Source of the DNA: JBBRZM01 sp963813635
GTDB taxonomy: Bacteria > Actinomycetota > Acidimicrobiia > IMCC26256 > JBBRZM01
Direction of reading: 5' to 3'
NCBI GenBank assembly: GCA_963813635.1
Contig: CAWEZO010000007.1
Location: forward strand, 1-64,000
DNA: 64,000 bases
Made by a program: the position numbers and the translations under genes. Under the pieces are notes generated by a model that saw only the letters and a list, made by a program, of their open reading frames with translations, was not told the origin of the DNA and made no database searches. How positions within the stretch are numbered: position 1 is the first letter of the stretch; each line of letters begins with the position of its first letter. This document shows, piece after piece, positions 1 through 9,373 of this stretch.

Positions 1-1054
1 CGGCCGGAGCACGACGGCCCACTCGCCGTCGCCGTGGGCGTCGACCCGGCCCACCGGACGGCCCGGTCGCGGTATCGACGACCTCATCGGCAATAGCATC
101 GGCCGCCGCGCCCGTCACATGCACGACGAGCCACGTCGGATACAGCGCCCGCGATCTCGGCGGCCAGACGGACCTGCGGCTTCAACACCGCACGGTGATC
201 GTTGTCGCCAGATGCGCACGTTGGCGAGGGGGACAACTTGTGGGTGCGGGTAGGCGATCACGTCGTCACGAGTACGCGTAGGGCGGCCGCGACCGCATCG
301 ACGAAACGGACGATGTTGAGCATTCCTCGTGGAACGGCTGGATGTTGTCGGCAGCGAGCGCGTCGTGCGCCGCGTCGCCGGTACGCGAATGACGGTGCCG
401 GCCATCGGCCGGGATGTGGACTCGTTCGCCAACGCCACACGAGCAGCTCCGGGGTCAGCGCCGACGAGCCCGGCATGGGAGTACACGAAGCAACCCGACT
501 GGGCGCCGGCAGGCGCCACGAGCCTCCGAATGTCGAGGGGCTCGTCGGTGTCGATCGTAACCTTGGGGCGAACACCTTGACCAGGGTGTCGCCGCTGTCG
601 ATCATCACAAGGGCCCGTTCGACGGAGGCGCGCCACGCGGCACGTGCGGCCGCGTTCGCAAGGTGAACCGGGTGGGTTGCGGAAGACGGAGTGCAGGATG
701 CTCCGGCCCGGCCGGAGCGCCGGTCTCCACCACCGGCGCCCGCGTCGAGGCCGGTGATGCGGGCGGGATCATCAGGTCGCCACCCGCCGCGCCGTGGAAC
801 AGCAACACGCCGAGCCGCACGGACGCCGGCGCCCGAGAGCCCGGATGCATCGTCGTGTTCGATCGCGGCGAGTGTCTTCGCGGCGAGGTCCGGGGGCAAC
901 TCCGGCCACCACGCCTGCGGTGACGAACCCGATGCCGTCCTGCAGCCACACCGAACCCATCCGATGACAACAGCGAGATCAGATCGGCGGGCGGCTTCGA
1001 TCTCCCCGGTGTGCGGGCGGACAGGCCCTCGGCGACTGCCGCGGTGCTGGTCAT
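1..1054 (-). CDS. menF: Isochorismate synthase (menaquinone pathway), cut by window edge and frame-broken
   Basis: This chorismate-binding enzyme would convert chorismate to isochorismate, the first committed step of menaquinone synthesis. The start MTSTAAVAEGLSAR lies just after menG. Across several frames one can read the family pieces ADLISLLSSDGFG, IDSGDTLVKVFAPRL, DTDEPLDIRRLVA, CFVYSHAGLVGA, SRPMAGTVIRVPAT, DVIAYPHPQVVPLAN and, at the window edge, VDAHGDGEWAVVL. These appear in the order expected for MenF/EntC proteins. At least five one-base frame breaks are needed to join them. I think these are sequence errors rather than decay, because conservation is even throughout. The final part of the protein lies outside the window. 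The menG gene directly upstream on the same strand supports the assignment. Confidence 0.82.
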
Positions 1055-1067
1055 CGGCTCGTGCCGC

Positions 1068-1768
1068 TCAGGAGTTGGACGGACCCGCCACCATCGGCGT
1101 GCGGTGCACCGCGGTGAACCCGCAGCTTTCGATGAGCACGACCAGCTCACCGGGCAGCAGGAGGTAGGCGGTGGACTGCGGGGGATCTGGTACACGTCCA
1201 CGTTGAGCGACCGGCGCGCGCCGATCCACGGCACGATGCCTTCGAACCGCGCTCGTCTTGCCGCCCAGGATCACCCGGCTGGTGGGCTCGGCCGCGTCGC
1301 GAGCGGACCGTCCGCCCCGCCGCGGCACGCGGGAGCACTCGTGGAAGAACTTGCGCGGGCGGAAGAACGAGAGTTGCGGGAGCACGAAGCCGGCGCACCG
1401 ATCCCGTCGACCGATCCTGACGGCACCGGCGAGCGGGTTGCGTCGGCGCGCAGTAATGGTGGCGACGCACATTGCGGGCATCCCCACGGAGAAATCGACT
1501 CCGACCGGCCGGTGCCCGGCGGCAACGAGATCGTTGCAGAGGTCGCCGGTGCCGCACACGAGGGTGCGAGACACGGTGGGAACCTGCGGGCAGGTGCAAC
1601 GCCCGCACCGTGCGGCGCCGCCACCGACGATCGAGACCGAGCGAGATGATGCGGTTGAGGCGGTCGTACCGTGGCGCCGACCCGGTCGAACATGGCCTCG
1701 ACAACCGCTGCCTCTCGTCACCACGCGGGAGTGTGGTCGCGACGCTCGTGATGCTCGACCACGGTCAT
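1068..1768 (-). CDS. menG: Demethylmenaquinone methyltransferase, frame-broken
   Basis: This SAM-dependent methyltransferase of the UbiE/MenG family would carry out the last step of menaquinone synthesis. In pieces the sequence reads YDRLNRIISLGLDRRWRRRT, CGTGDLCNDLVAAGHRPVGV (SAM-binding motif I region) and DFSVGM. It ends with the family-typical C-terminus ELVVLIESCGFTAVHRTPM. The start ATG at 1768 overlaps the stop of the upstream MerR-type gene (ATGA), and menF follows after 13 bases, so the three look co-transcribed. At least three single-base frame breaks interrupt the reading frame. The expected length of about 230 residues fits the span. Confidence 0.85.
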
Positions 1769-2566
1769 GACTCGATCCTGCGGATCGCCTCGGCGTGATG
1801 GCAGCCAGCTTCGGCCGGCTCGCCGACTAAGACCAGGTGCTACCTGCGCGACTTCGAGCAGCACCCGCCGGAAGTGGTGCTCGACGAGCCGCGGTTACCG
1901 ACGGCAGCGGCACGCGGAACGCCTCGACGAGCTGCTCCGCCTCTCGTCGTCGGTCTTGTCGGACCACGCGAATCGCGTGACGCACGTGCTCGTCGAACAT
2001 CGCGACCGCGTGCTCCGCGACTGCGCGGGTCGGTGCGGGTCGTCCGGCACACGAGCTCGAGCAGCTCGGGGAGCGGCAAACCGGTCTCCAGCAGGCGTAA
2101 GCCGCCCTGCACGCTACGCGACGTCGGATGCGGTGAACCGTGGCGTGCCACCGTGGACGCGCGGCACTCGAAGCCGCTCGCGCACGACCGCGTCGAGCGA
2201 CACCGGCGGGACGCCCGATTACCGCGCTGCCAGCTCGTCGAGGCTCAGGAACTCCTCCTCGCCGGCGTCGCCGTCGTCGCGACATCGACCACGGCAGCAG
2301 CGAGCGGCACGTCGGTCGGATCAGCTCACCCCGCCGCGCCCGGATCATCGCGAGCGAGAAACCCTGCTGCTGCAGCTCACGGATGCGAGCCAGACGCTCG
2401 ACGTGGTCGGTGCCGTACCACCCGATGCGACCCTCCCGATCGGCGGCGGTACCAGGCGGCGCTTCTGGTCGAAGCGGATCGTGTCGACCGAGACCCCTTA
2501 CCGGCGCGCCAGCTCCTCGACCCGCCACCGGGTCGGCTCGGCTCGTTCGGGAGCACGGGTCCGCAT
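1765..2566 (-). CDS. MerR-family transcriptional regulator, frame-broken
   Basis: The N-terminus (MRTRAPERAEPTRWRVEELA) and the following pieces GVSVDTIRF and IGWYGTDHVERLARIRELQQ match the winged helix-turn-helix of MerR regulators. The segment QQGFSLAMIRA matches the start of the dimerisation helix. The C-terminal part (GLRLLETGLPLPELLELVC, then AVAEHAVAMFDEHVRHAIRV) is helical, as in regulators of this group that lack a metal-binding tail. The stop overlaps the menG start by ATGA. Four or more one-base frame breaks are present. Its ligand cannot be predicted from the sequence, and placement upstream of the menaquinone genes may be only structural. Confidence 0.68.
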
Positions 2567-2620
2567 GAGTGGCAATTCTAGGGCGATCACTCCCGCAGTC
2601 GAAGCCGCACCGAGCCGTCC

Positions 2621-3402
2621 TCAGCTGCTCTTCCACACCGGGCACGCTTCTCGGCGAACGCCGTCGCACCCTCGATCGAGTCCATCGCAGAAGACCTCGA
2701 TCGCCAGCTCGTAGTTGCGCGGCCAGCGCCTGCTCCTCGGTGAGGTCAGCCGCCTCGCGCACCATCTTCAGGGTGTTGCGCACCGCGAGCGGCCCGTTGG
2801 CCGCGATGCGGTCGGCGAGCGCGAGTGCGCCGTCGAGGACCTCGGCGCGCGGCACGACGCGGTTGACGAGACCGAGCTGAGCGCACGCCGCGGCGTCGAT
2901 CGGGTCACCGGTGATCGCGAGCTCGGTCGCGATCGCGAGCGGGATCCGCTTCGGCAGCCGGATGAGCCCACCGGCGGCGGCGAAGAGGCCCGCGCTTGAC
3001 CTCGGGCAGCCCGAACCGCGCGTGGTCGGCGGCGACGACGAGGTCGCACGCCAGCACGATCTCGAAGCCGCCCGCGAGCGCCGGACCGTTGACCGCGGCG
3101 ATCAGCGGCTTGGGGAAGTCGCGGGTGACGATGCCCGCCGAAGCCGCCGCGCTTGCGTCGCGAGCTCGCAGCCCTTCGCCGCTTCGCGACCTGCTTCAGG
3201 TCGGCGCCCGCGCAGAACGTCGAGCCCGCACCGGTGAGGATCACGACCTGACGATCGGGTCGTCGGCCTCGAGCGTCGTCGAGCGCGGCCTCCATCGCGG
3301 TCGGCGAGATCGACGTTGACCGCGTTGCGCGCCTCGGGCCGGTTGAGCGTGACGATCGCCACGCGTCCTCGGTCTTCGCGTTGGACGATCGACTGCCGCC
3401 AT
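2621..3402 (-). CDS. Enoyl-CoA hydratase/isomerase (crotonase family), frame-broken
   Basis: This is a crotonase-fold enzyme of about 260 residues, probably acting in fatty-acid or aromatic beta-oxidation. Visible pieces are VAIVTLNRPEARNAVNVDLA near the N-terminus, then VILTGAGSTFCAGADLKQVA, the first oxyanion-hole segment. Later pieces are VVPRAEVLDGALALADRIAA and NGPLAVRNTLKMVREAADL. The end PVWKSS followed by a stop is the usual crotonase C-terminus. The central part (about 2880-3180) needs several frame shifts to read. The start ATG at 3402 precedes the conserved N-terminal strand. It is transcribed in the same direction as the MerR and men genes, with only 55 bases separating it from the MerR-type gene. 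Confidence 0.86.
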
Positions 3403-3448
3403 GGCTGATCCTCCCGATCGTGGTCGTGGATCACCGTTCAACTCGACG

Positions 3449-4759
3449 CTAGCGGGTTCGGATCTCCTCGATGAGCTCGGTCGGCGGCGCTGCCTCGCCT
3501 GCGGCCGGGCCGGCCGCGGACTTGGGCATCTCGAGCGCGTCGGCGAAGCCGGGTCGACGATGCGGGCGAGCAACGAGCACCGCGAGCATGAGCGCCGCGG
3601 CGCCCGCGGTCGTGCGCGCAGGCCGATCTCGTCGGCGATCGCGCCCTGCAGCGATGGCGCCGAGCGGGTAGAGCGAGCCGAGCATCACCAGCAGCACGCT
3701 CAGCACCCGTCCGCGCACCGCGGCGGGCGCGCGGAGCTGGGCGATGCTCGTGAAGCTCGAGAGCGCGCCGAGGTAGAGGAAGCCCGACGAAGAAGATGGC
3801 GACGACCGAGAGCGCGAGCACGGCATGACGGCGTAGAGCACGAGCGCAGGCGGGAGCCCCCACAGCACCATGAGCATCACCCGGCGGTTGCCGAACGCGA
3901 GCGACGAGCCCGGCGAGGGACAGCGCCATCGTGACCGCGCCGACGCCCTGCGCGGTGACGAGGACCGCGGTGCCGCGTCGTGCCTTCGTCGAGCACCTTC
4001 TCGGCCATCGCCGGGACGAGCGCGATGAACGGCGCGGCGAGCAGCGTGTTGACGACCATGTACGCCGACCACGACCCGCAGGCCCGGATCACGTCGCACG
4101 TACGCGCAGCCCTTCCCGGATCGACCGCAGGATCGACTGCGCCACCGCGCGCGACCGGCGGCGGGAGCGCGAGCTGCGCGACAGCGCCGACGATCACGGC
4201 GAGGAAGCTCACGGTGTTGATGCGCGAACGCCCACTCGTAGCCGCCGATCACTGATCACGACGCCGGCGAGCGCGGGGCCGATCACGCGGCCGAGGTTCC
4301 ACTGCGCGGACGAGAGCGCGACCGCGCCGACGAGATCCTCCTCGGGCACGAGGTCGGGGAGCACGGCCTGGTACGCGGGGAAGCCGATGGCCTGGCGCAG
4401 CCGGCGGCGAACACGATCAGCGTGACGACCGCCGGGGCGCGGGTGTCGCCCAGCACGGCAAGGAGCGTGAGCGTGCGGCGAGCACGGTCTGGATCGTCGT
4501 CGTGGTGAGCAGGAGCGCGCTTGCGCGGGAGCCGGTCGGCGAGCGCACCGCCGACGGGGCCGAGCGAACGCCGCGCGGCACGAATGCCGCCGCGGCGGCG
4601 ACGAGGCCGGTCCAGACCGACTCGGCCGGTCGCCTCGGTGACCAGGATGCCGACGCCGACCGTCTCCATCCACGTGCCGATGTTCGACACGAACGCGCCG
4701 GTCCACAGGATCGCGAACATGCGGTGGCGCAGCGGTGCGAACGAACGCGACAGATCCAC
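3449..4759 (-). CDS. MFS exporter (EntS-like), frame-broken
   Basis: This major facilitator superfamily efflux protein resembles EntS-type exporters. The N-terminus reads MDLSRSFAPLRHRMFAILWT, followed by NIGTWMETVGVGILVTEATG, the classic first-helix region of this subgroup. The pieces IGFPAYQAVLPDLVPEEDLV and GRVIGPALAGVVI follow in order. Then come VNTLLAAPFIALVPAMAEKV in the middle and a last helix region ending EEIRTR. About 12 membrane segments are expected. The frame changes at least five times along 1.3 kb, consistent with the error-rich start of this window. The substrate is unknown, and no siderophore gene is nearby. Confidence 0.84.
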
Positions 4760-4841
4760 GACGGCGTCACGGTACCGGAGGCCGTGATTCAGGCGTCAGG
4801 GCTTCGACGGATCGATCTCAGGCCCCCGGTATCATCGACGT

Positions 4842-5102
4842 GTGGCCCGAGATCGCGCGACACCTCGCCGCGACGGGCGCATCGTCGAGCTGGCGGCATT
4901 CCCCTCGCCGACGGAAGCTCGTGTGGTCGCCGGCATGCTCGAGACGAACGGCATCAAGGCGACGGTCAACGCCAATGACGCTGAGGGCTGGGCGCCGTTC
5001 TACACGGTCCTACGTGGCGCGACGGTGCTGGTGTTCGAAGAGGATCGTGACGCCGCGCGAGCGCTGCTCGAAAGCGAGCCGCCCGCGCCGCCGGTGGAGT
5101 AA
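4842..5102 (+). CDS. DUF2007-type small signal-transducing protein
   Basis: The 86-residue protein begins with a basic leader and then has RIVELAAFPSPTEARVVAGM and LETNGIKATVNANDAEG, the pattern of DUF2007 (putative signal-transducing protein). In that family a beta-alpha-beta unit moves between subunits or partners. The C-terminal VLVFEEDRDAARALLES closes the domain. The start is GTG. A TATCAT box at 4830-4835 ends only six bases before it, so the mRNA may be leaderless. No partner gene is adjacent: the MFS exporter upstream is divergent and the next gene is convergent. The reading frame is intact, unlike those of the preceding 4.7 kb. Confidence 0.75.
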   Translation: MARDRATPRRDGRIVELAAFPSPTEARVVAGMLETNGIKATVNANDAEGWAPFYTVLRGATVLVFEEDRDAARALLESEPPAPPVE

Positions 5103-5105
5103 CTG

Positions 5106-5342
5106 CTAGGGCGAACTGCGTTCGACGGAGCGGAGGTCGCCGGGTGCTGCCTCGGCTGCCGATTCCGGCGCATCGAGGTCGATGTCGGAATCGAGTGTGG
5201 CCGTCAACGGGCTCGAGATGGCCGGGCCCTCGACGCCTTCGATCTCACGACCTTGCCGCCGCGCGCGCTTGGCCTCTTGCTTCGCGCGGCGCGCGCGCTC
5301 CTTCTCGAGCTTTGCAAACGTTGTGCGTTGCTTGCCGGACAT
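5106..5342 (-). CDS. Small highly charged protein near cspA
   Basis: The 78-residue product starts MSGKQRTTFAKLEKERARRA and continues with a lysine/arginine-rich helix, then an acidic tail (TLDSDIDLDAPESAAEAAPG). I recognise this only as the kind of short basic protein that often accompanies cold-shock genes in Actinobacteria, and no function is assigned. It lies downstream of cspA on the same strand. A strong hairpin separates the two genes, so co-transcription would need read-through. The stop is three bases from the end of the convergent DUF2007 gene. Confidence 0.55.
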   Translation of the reverse strand: MSGKQRTTFAKLEKERARRAKQEAKRARRQGREIEGVEGPAISSPLTATLDSDIDLDAPESAAEAAPGDLRSVERSSP

Positions 5343-5410
5343 GACCCACCGCCTTCAAGGCTTGGTCGGGGCTTGTGGCCCCGCTCGGTGGACTGGGATG
5401 AGATTTCGGA

Positions 5411-5437
5411 GGACGGCCCGGGGGCGCCGGGCCGTCC
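5411..5437 (-). terminator. Hairpin terminator after cspA
   Basis: A perfect 11-bp inverted repeat (arms GGACGGCCCGG and CCGGGCCGTCC, five-base loop) begins two bases after the cspA stop codon. It is very GC-rich and lacks a clear U-tract, as is common for actinobacterial terminators. It probably ends or attenuates cspA transcription. Confidence 0.68.
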
Positions 5438-5438
5438 G

Positions 5439-5639
5439 TCAGACTGCTCGGACGTTCTGGGCTTCTTCGCCCTTGCGACCCGGAGCGACATCGAACTCGA
5501 CTTTCTGACCTTCTTCGAGCGACCGGTACCCGGTGCCCTGGATTGCCGAGAAGTGCACGAAGACGTCATCGCCGCCCTCGCGGGCGATGAAGCCGAAGCC
5601 CTTCTCTGCGTTGAACCACTTGACGGTGCCTGTTGCCAC
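5439..5639 (-). CDS. cspA: Cold-shock protein CspA family
   Basis: This 66-residue single cold-shock domain protein would be a cytoplasmic nucleic-acid chaperone. It contains GTVKWFNAEKGFGFI with the RNP1-type KGFGFI motif and the RNP2-type DVFVHF. It ends EGQKVEFDVAPGRKGEEAQN, as in the compact actinobacterial CspA proteins. I place the start at GTG 5639 because AAGGAG lies seven to eight bases upstream and the family begins directly with (M)ATGTVKWFN. The gene is followed immediately by a strong hairpin. Its leader contains a small stem-loop (5710-5727) that might affect temperature-dependent expression, which is inference. Confidence 0.95.
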   Translation of the reverse strand: MATGTVKWFNAEKGFGFIAREGGDDVFVHFSAIQGTGYRSLEEGQKVEFDVAPGRKGEEAQNVRAV

Positions 5640-5987
5640 GGTGTTGCTCCTTGCGGTTTTACGGATAGGTCTCGCGAGAGGCGTCACGAACCCGAGACGC
5701 TCATCCGACGTGTCGCAGGTGCGACACGCAAGGAGTGGCGGCAGGAGAGCCGGTGTGCCCTTGCGGAACCCCATCTCCGAACGCGCGGAGCAACGCCGGA
5801 AACGGGATCAAATCAAGGGTATCAGGTGGCGGGTGGATCAGCGGCCCCGGGCCGGCCTCTTCAGCGTGGCCCGTCCTGGTCATCGAGACCGCCGGCGCAG
5901 GCGCTTTGTCCCATTTCGGTGCTCGCGGTAGCCTCCCGGCGTGGATGACCTCGTGATCCGACCCGGCTCGTTCCCCTGGGACCGGCG
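5640..5987. other. Intergenic region with cspA leader and stem-loop
   Basis: This 348-base stretch lies between the divergent cspA and the SnoaL-like gene. It must hold both promoters. A 7-bp inverted repeat, GTGTCGC-AGGT-GCGACAC, sits at 5710-5727, about 70 bases upstream of the cspA start. I see no convincing gene here. Confidence 0.6.
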
Positions 5988-6443
5988 GTGAGCGGCGTCT
6001 TCGAGCCCACGGCGGTGACGGCCCGCTTCTGGGCCGCGTTGTACGCCCACGACTGGCCCCGCATCCGCTCGTTCTTCGGGCCCGACTCGATCTACTACGA
6101 CGTACCCACCGGCCCGTCGACTGCAGCCCGAGGTCCCGCCGACATCGAAGCCCGGCTGCGGCTCGGCCTCGAGACCCTCGCGGGCTACGAGCACCGGCCC
6201 GGTGTCGTGGTCGCCGAGGGCGACATCGTCGTGACGGAGCACACCGAGGTCTGGCACTGGGCCGGCGGCGAGACCGTGGCGCTGCCGTTCGTCTCGGTGC
6301 AGCACGTCGCCGACGGGGTCATCACGTTGTGGAAAGACTACTGGGACCTCCAGACGCTCCTGTCCGCCGCGCCGCGCGAGTACCACGAGCGGCTCGACAC
6401 CGCTGACCTCTCGTGGATGTTCGACGCCACCGGCCTGGCCTGA
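5988..6443 (+). CDS. SnoaL-like / limonene-epoxide-hydrolase-fold protein
   Basis: This protein of 151 residues has the NTF2/SnoaL cone fold. It opens with VTARFWAALYAHDWPRIRSF and continues with a ligand-pocket segment around YYDVPTGPSTAARGP. The pattern WHWAGGETVALPFVSVQHVA then VITLWKDYWD is typical of polyketide-cyclase-like and limonene-1,2-epoxide-hydrolase-like members. The C-terminus (STADLSWMF-like region) completes the domain. The frame is intact. The next gene starts nine bases downstream, so the two are probably co-transcribed. The substrate cannot be inferred. Confidence 0.82.
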   Translation: MSGVFEPTAVTARFWAALYAHDWPRIRSFFGPDSIYYDVPTGPSTAARGPADIEARLRLGLETLAGYEHRPGVVVAEGDIVVTEHTEVWHWAGGETVALPFVSVQHVADGVITLWKDYWDLQTLLSAAPREYHERLDTADLSWMFDATGLA

Positions 6444-6452
6444 GGAGAGCGT

Positions 6453-7013
6453 GTGCGCAAGCTCAGGGTGTTCAACATGGTGTCGCTCGATGGTTACCTT
6501 TGCGACGCTCACGGCGACATGAGCTGGGCCCACAGGGACGACGCAGAGTGGGTGAAGTTCGCGTCGGAGAACGCAAGCGGCGAAGCCGAGCTCCTTTTTG
6601 GGCGGGTTACCTACGAGATGATGGCCGCCTACTGGCCGACGCCGGCGGCGTTGGGGGCGGTTCCGGTTGTCGCCGAGCGAATGAACAGCAAGCCCAAGGT
6701 TGTGTTCTCGCGCACGCTCGAAACGGCGTCGTGGAGCAACGCCAAGGTGGTGAAGGGCGATATCGCGGCGGAAGTTGTGAAGATGAAACAGGAACCCGCC
6801 CCGGACATGGTCATCATGGGGAGTGCCAGCATCGTCGCTCAACTCACCGAGGCGCGTTTGATCGACGAGTATCAAGTCGTGGTGATTCCAATTGTTCTCG
6901 GCAGCGGGAAGACCATGTTCGACGGCGTCAAGGACAAGGTGGGCTTGACCTTGACCAACGACCGGACACTTGGCAATGGAAATGTCGTGCTGTGGTACGA
7001 GCCGGCGGGATGA
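6453..7013 (+). CDS. Dihydrofolate-reductase-fold (RibD C-terminal) protein
   Basis: This 186-residue protein of the RibD C-terminal/DHFR-like family is a probable NADPH-dependent reductase of unknown substrate. Key segments are LRVFNMVSLDGYLCDAHGDM at the N-terminus, ELLFGRVTYEMMAAYWPTPA, and DMVIMGSASIVAQLTEARLI. The last segment is the glycine-containing cofactor-binding region, and VVIPIVLGSGKTMFDGV near the end is characteristic. The start is GTG 6453, preceded by GAGGAGAG. It follows the SnoaL-like gene at nine bases. The gene is somewhat less GC-rich than its neighbours. Confidence 0.85.
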   Translation: MRKLRVFNMVSLDGYLCDAHGDMSWAHRDDAEWVKFASENASGEAELLFGRVTYEMMAAYWPTPAALGAVPVVAERMNSKPKVVFSRTLETASWSNAKVVKGDIAAEVVKMKQEPAPDMVIMGSASIVAQLTEARLIDEYQVVVIPIVLGSGKTMFDGVKDKVGLTLTNDRTLGNGNVVLWYEPAG

Positions 7014-7062
7014 GCCGCTCCGGTTCGGCGTGAACGCATATCACTGGCGATAGTCTCCGCGT

Positions 7063-7605
7063 ATGGCCTCGCAGGAAGGGCTGGTGGGCCCGTTCCCCGA
7101 GGGCTCCGATCCAGCGGCGTACGACAAGCTGCGGCGCCGCGTGTTCTGGACGATGCCGTCAGGCCTCTACGTTGTCGGCGCGCGAGCGGGGGAACGGCGC
7201 AACGGCATGACGCTCAACTGGGCGACCCAGGTGGACTCCGACCCGAAGTTGGTCGGTATCAGTGTCGAGCGCACGGCGTTCACCCACGAGCTCATCGTTG
7301 AAGGCGGGATCTTCGCGCTGTGCATTCTCGATCGCGAGGATCGAGCGATCGTGCGCAAGTTCGGCAAGCCCGTCGATGTCGACCTCGACGCGAAAACGCT
7401 CAACGGCTTCGCCTTCCACGATGCTGTCACCGGCGCGCCGGTCCTCGACCAGGCACTGGCCTACCTCGACTGCGAGGTGCGTCAAAACGTGCATCTCGGC
7501 ACGCACTCGTTGTTCCTCGGCGAGATCGTTGATTGTGGGTTCCAGAAGGCCGAAGACACTCCGGTGCTCCGTATGGAAGACACCCGCTTGAACTACGGCG
7601 GCTGA
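7063..7605 (+). CDS. Flavin reductase-like FMN-binding protein
   Basis: The 180-residue protein has the split-barrel flavin-reductase domain. VFWTMPSGLYVVGARAGERR and NGMTLNWATQVDSDPKLVGI contain the FMN-phosphate-binding strand. FTHELIVEGGIFALCILDRE is the next conserved segment, and the HSLFLGEIVDCG motif lies near the C-terminus. Such proteins supply reduced flavin to monooxygenases or act as small oxidoreductases. The gene stands alone between the DHFR-like gene and the acyl-CoA synthetase and may have its own promoter in the 49-base gap. The start ATG 7063 fits the conserved domain start. Confidence 0.86.
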   Translation: MASQEGLVGPFPEGSDPAAYDKLRRRVFWTMPSGLYVVGARAGERRNGMTLNWATQVDSDPKLVGISVERTAFTHELIVEGGIFALCILDREDRAIVRKFGKPVDVDLDAKTLNGFAFHDAVTGAPVLDQALAYLDCEVRQNVHLGTHSLFLGEIVDCGFQKAEDTPVLRMEDTRLNYGG

Positions 7606-7713
7606 ATCGAGGCGTGCAGGACGGGTCGCGCTGTCCCTCCGGCTCTCGACGCGCCATGATTCGTTCGACTCGCTGATCACGAACAGGCTGAGAGCCCACG
7701 AAGGAGCGCAGCG

Positions 7714-9345
7714 ATGCAGAGCACGATGCCCGACTATCCGCTGACGATCGGCTCGATCTTCCGCCACGGTCGGGCGGTGCACGGTGAGAGCCTCGTCGTG
7801 ACCTTTGAAGGCGACGGGAGCCGGCAGGCCACGTTCGTCGAAGTCGCCGAGCGCGTCGAACGACTCGCCGCCGCGCTCCACCGACTCGGCATCGAGCCCG
7901 GCGACCGCGTCGGCACGTTCGCCTGGAACACCCAGGAGCACCTCGAGGCCTATTTCGCGATCCCGGTGATGGGCGCGGTGCTGCACACCCTCAATATTCG
8001 CTTGTTCCCCGAGCAGCTCGCGTACGTCACCAACCACGCGGAAGACCGTGTGGTGATCGTCGACGCGAGCGTCATACCGCTACTCGCCAGGGTCGCGGCC
8101 GAGCTCAAGACCGTCGAGCATTTCATCGTGATCGGCGAAGGTGACGCCGATTCGCTCACCGTGAACGGCGCAACCGTGTTGCGCTACGACGAGCTGCTCG
8201 CAGCGGAGCAGCCCGGCTTTGCGTGGCCCGACGTCGACGAGCGTGCGGCGTCGGCGATGTGTTACACGAGCGGCACCACCGGCAATCCGAAGGGCGTCGT
8301 CTACTCGCACCGCTCGTCGTATCTGCATTCGATGGCGGCGTGCGACGCCGGCGCCATGGCGCTCACCGAACGCGACCGCGTGCTCGCGATCGTGCCGATG
8401 TTCCACGCAAATGCGTGGGGTCTGCCGTACGCGGGCTGGATGGCGGGCTCCGATTTCCTGATGCCGGCGCGGTTCCTCCAAGCCGAGCCGCTCGTGCGTT
8501 TCATCGACCAGGAGCAGCCCACGTTCTCGGGCGCGGTGCCCACGATCTGGGCCGATGTGCTGCGCTACAGCGCGGACCATTCGGTCGACCTCTCGTCGTT
8601 CCGCATGGTCGTGGTCGGTGGGTCCGCAGTACCTCGGAGCCTGATGGAGGCATTCGAGCGCGAGCACGGTGTGCGCATCATCCAGGCCTGGGGAATGACG
8701 GAGACGAGTCCGATGGGGTCGGTGGCCCACCCTCCGAAGCAGGTCGAGATCGGTGGCGAGGGGGAGATGGACTGGCGGGCCAAGACCGGCCGGATCGTGC
8801 CCGGCGTCGAGCTGCGCATCGTCGGCTTGGATGGTGCCGTGCAGCCGTGGGACGGTGAGGCCCTCGGCGAGATCGAAGTGCGCGGCCCGTGGGTCACGAG
8901 CAGCTACTACCTCGATCCGTCGCCCGAGAAGTTCGACGACGGCTGGTTGCGAACGGGTGACGTCGGCACCGTCGACGCGAGGGGTTTCATGCAGCTCACC
9001 GACCGCTCCAAAGACGTCATCAAATCAGGTGGGGAGTGGATCTCGTCGGTCGAGCTCGAAAATGCGCTCATGGCTCACCCCGACGTGCTCGAAGCGAGCG
9101 TGATCGGCGTACCCGATCCGCGTTGGGACGAGCGCCCGCTCGCGTGCGTCGTTCGCCGCGAGGGGTCCGAGGTGACCGCCGACGAGCTGCGCGAGTTTCT
9201 GGCCGGAAAGATCGTGAAATGGCAACTGCCCGAGCGGTGGACCTTCATCGACGAGGTGCCCAAGACGAGCGTCGGCAAGTTCGACAAGAAAGTGCTGCGC
9301 GCTCGCAACGAGGCCGGTGACCTCGAGGTGGAGACACTCGGCTGA
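7714..9345 (+). CDS. Long-chain fatty acid-CoA ligase (FadD-like)
   Basis: This intact 543-residue AMP-dependent synthetase forms acyl-AMP and then acyl-CoA from a fatty acid, ATP and CoA. The phosphate-binding loop YTSGTTGNPKGVVYSHR is at about residue 187. The adenine-site segment is IIQAWGMTETSPMGSV. The hinge-region motif GWLRTGDVGTVDARGFMQLT and the C-terminal DVIKSGGEWISSVELENAL follow, with the catalytic lysine region EVPKTSVGKFDKK at the end. The length is normal for the family. It follows the flavin reductase after 108 bases and is convergent with the next gene. The chain-length range and pathway are not predictable. Confidence 0.93.
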   Translation: MQSTMPDYPLTIGSIFRHGRAVHGESLVVTFEGDGSRQATFVEVAERVERLAAALHRLGIEPGDRVGTFAWNTQEHLEAYFAIPVMGAVLHTLNIRLFPEQLAYVTNHAEDRVVIVDASVIPLLARVAAELKTVEHFIVIGEGDADSLTVNGATVLRYDELLAAEQPGFAWPDVDERAASAMCYTSGTTGNPKGVVYSHRSSYLHSMAACDAGAMALTERDRVLAIVPMFHANAWGLPYAGWMAGSDFLMPARFLQAEPLVRFIDQEQPTFSGAVPTIWADVLRYSADHSVDLSSFRMVVVGGSAVPRSLMEAFEREHGVRIIQAWGMTETSPMGSVAHPPKQVEIGGEGEMDWRAKTGRIVPGVELRIVGLDGAVQPWDGEALGEIEVRGPWVTSSYYLDPSPEKFDDGWLRTGDVGTVDARGFMQLTDRSKDVIKSGGEWISSVELENALMAHPDVLEASVIGVPDPRWDERPLACVVRREGSEVTADELREFLAGKIVKWQLPERWTFIDEVPKTSVGKFDKKVLRARNEAGDLEVETLG

Positions 9346-9373
9346 GGCTCCTCGCCGTGAAGTGCCGCCGCCG

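Noticed and set aside
5701..5883. 60-codon minus-strand open frame upstream of cspA
   Set aside because: It has no ribosome-binding site and no similarity that I recognise, and it lies in the expected leader/promoter region.
5880..6875. 331-codon minus-strand open frame opposite the SnoaL-like and DHFR-like genes
   Set aside because: It is antisense to two genes with recognisable folds and good ribosome-binding sites.
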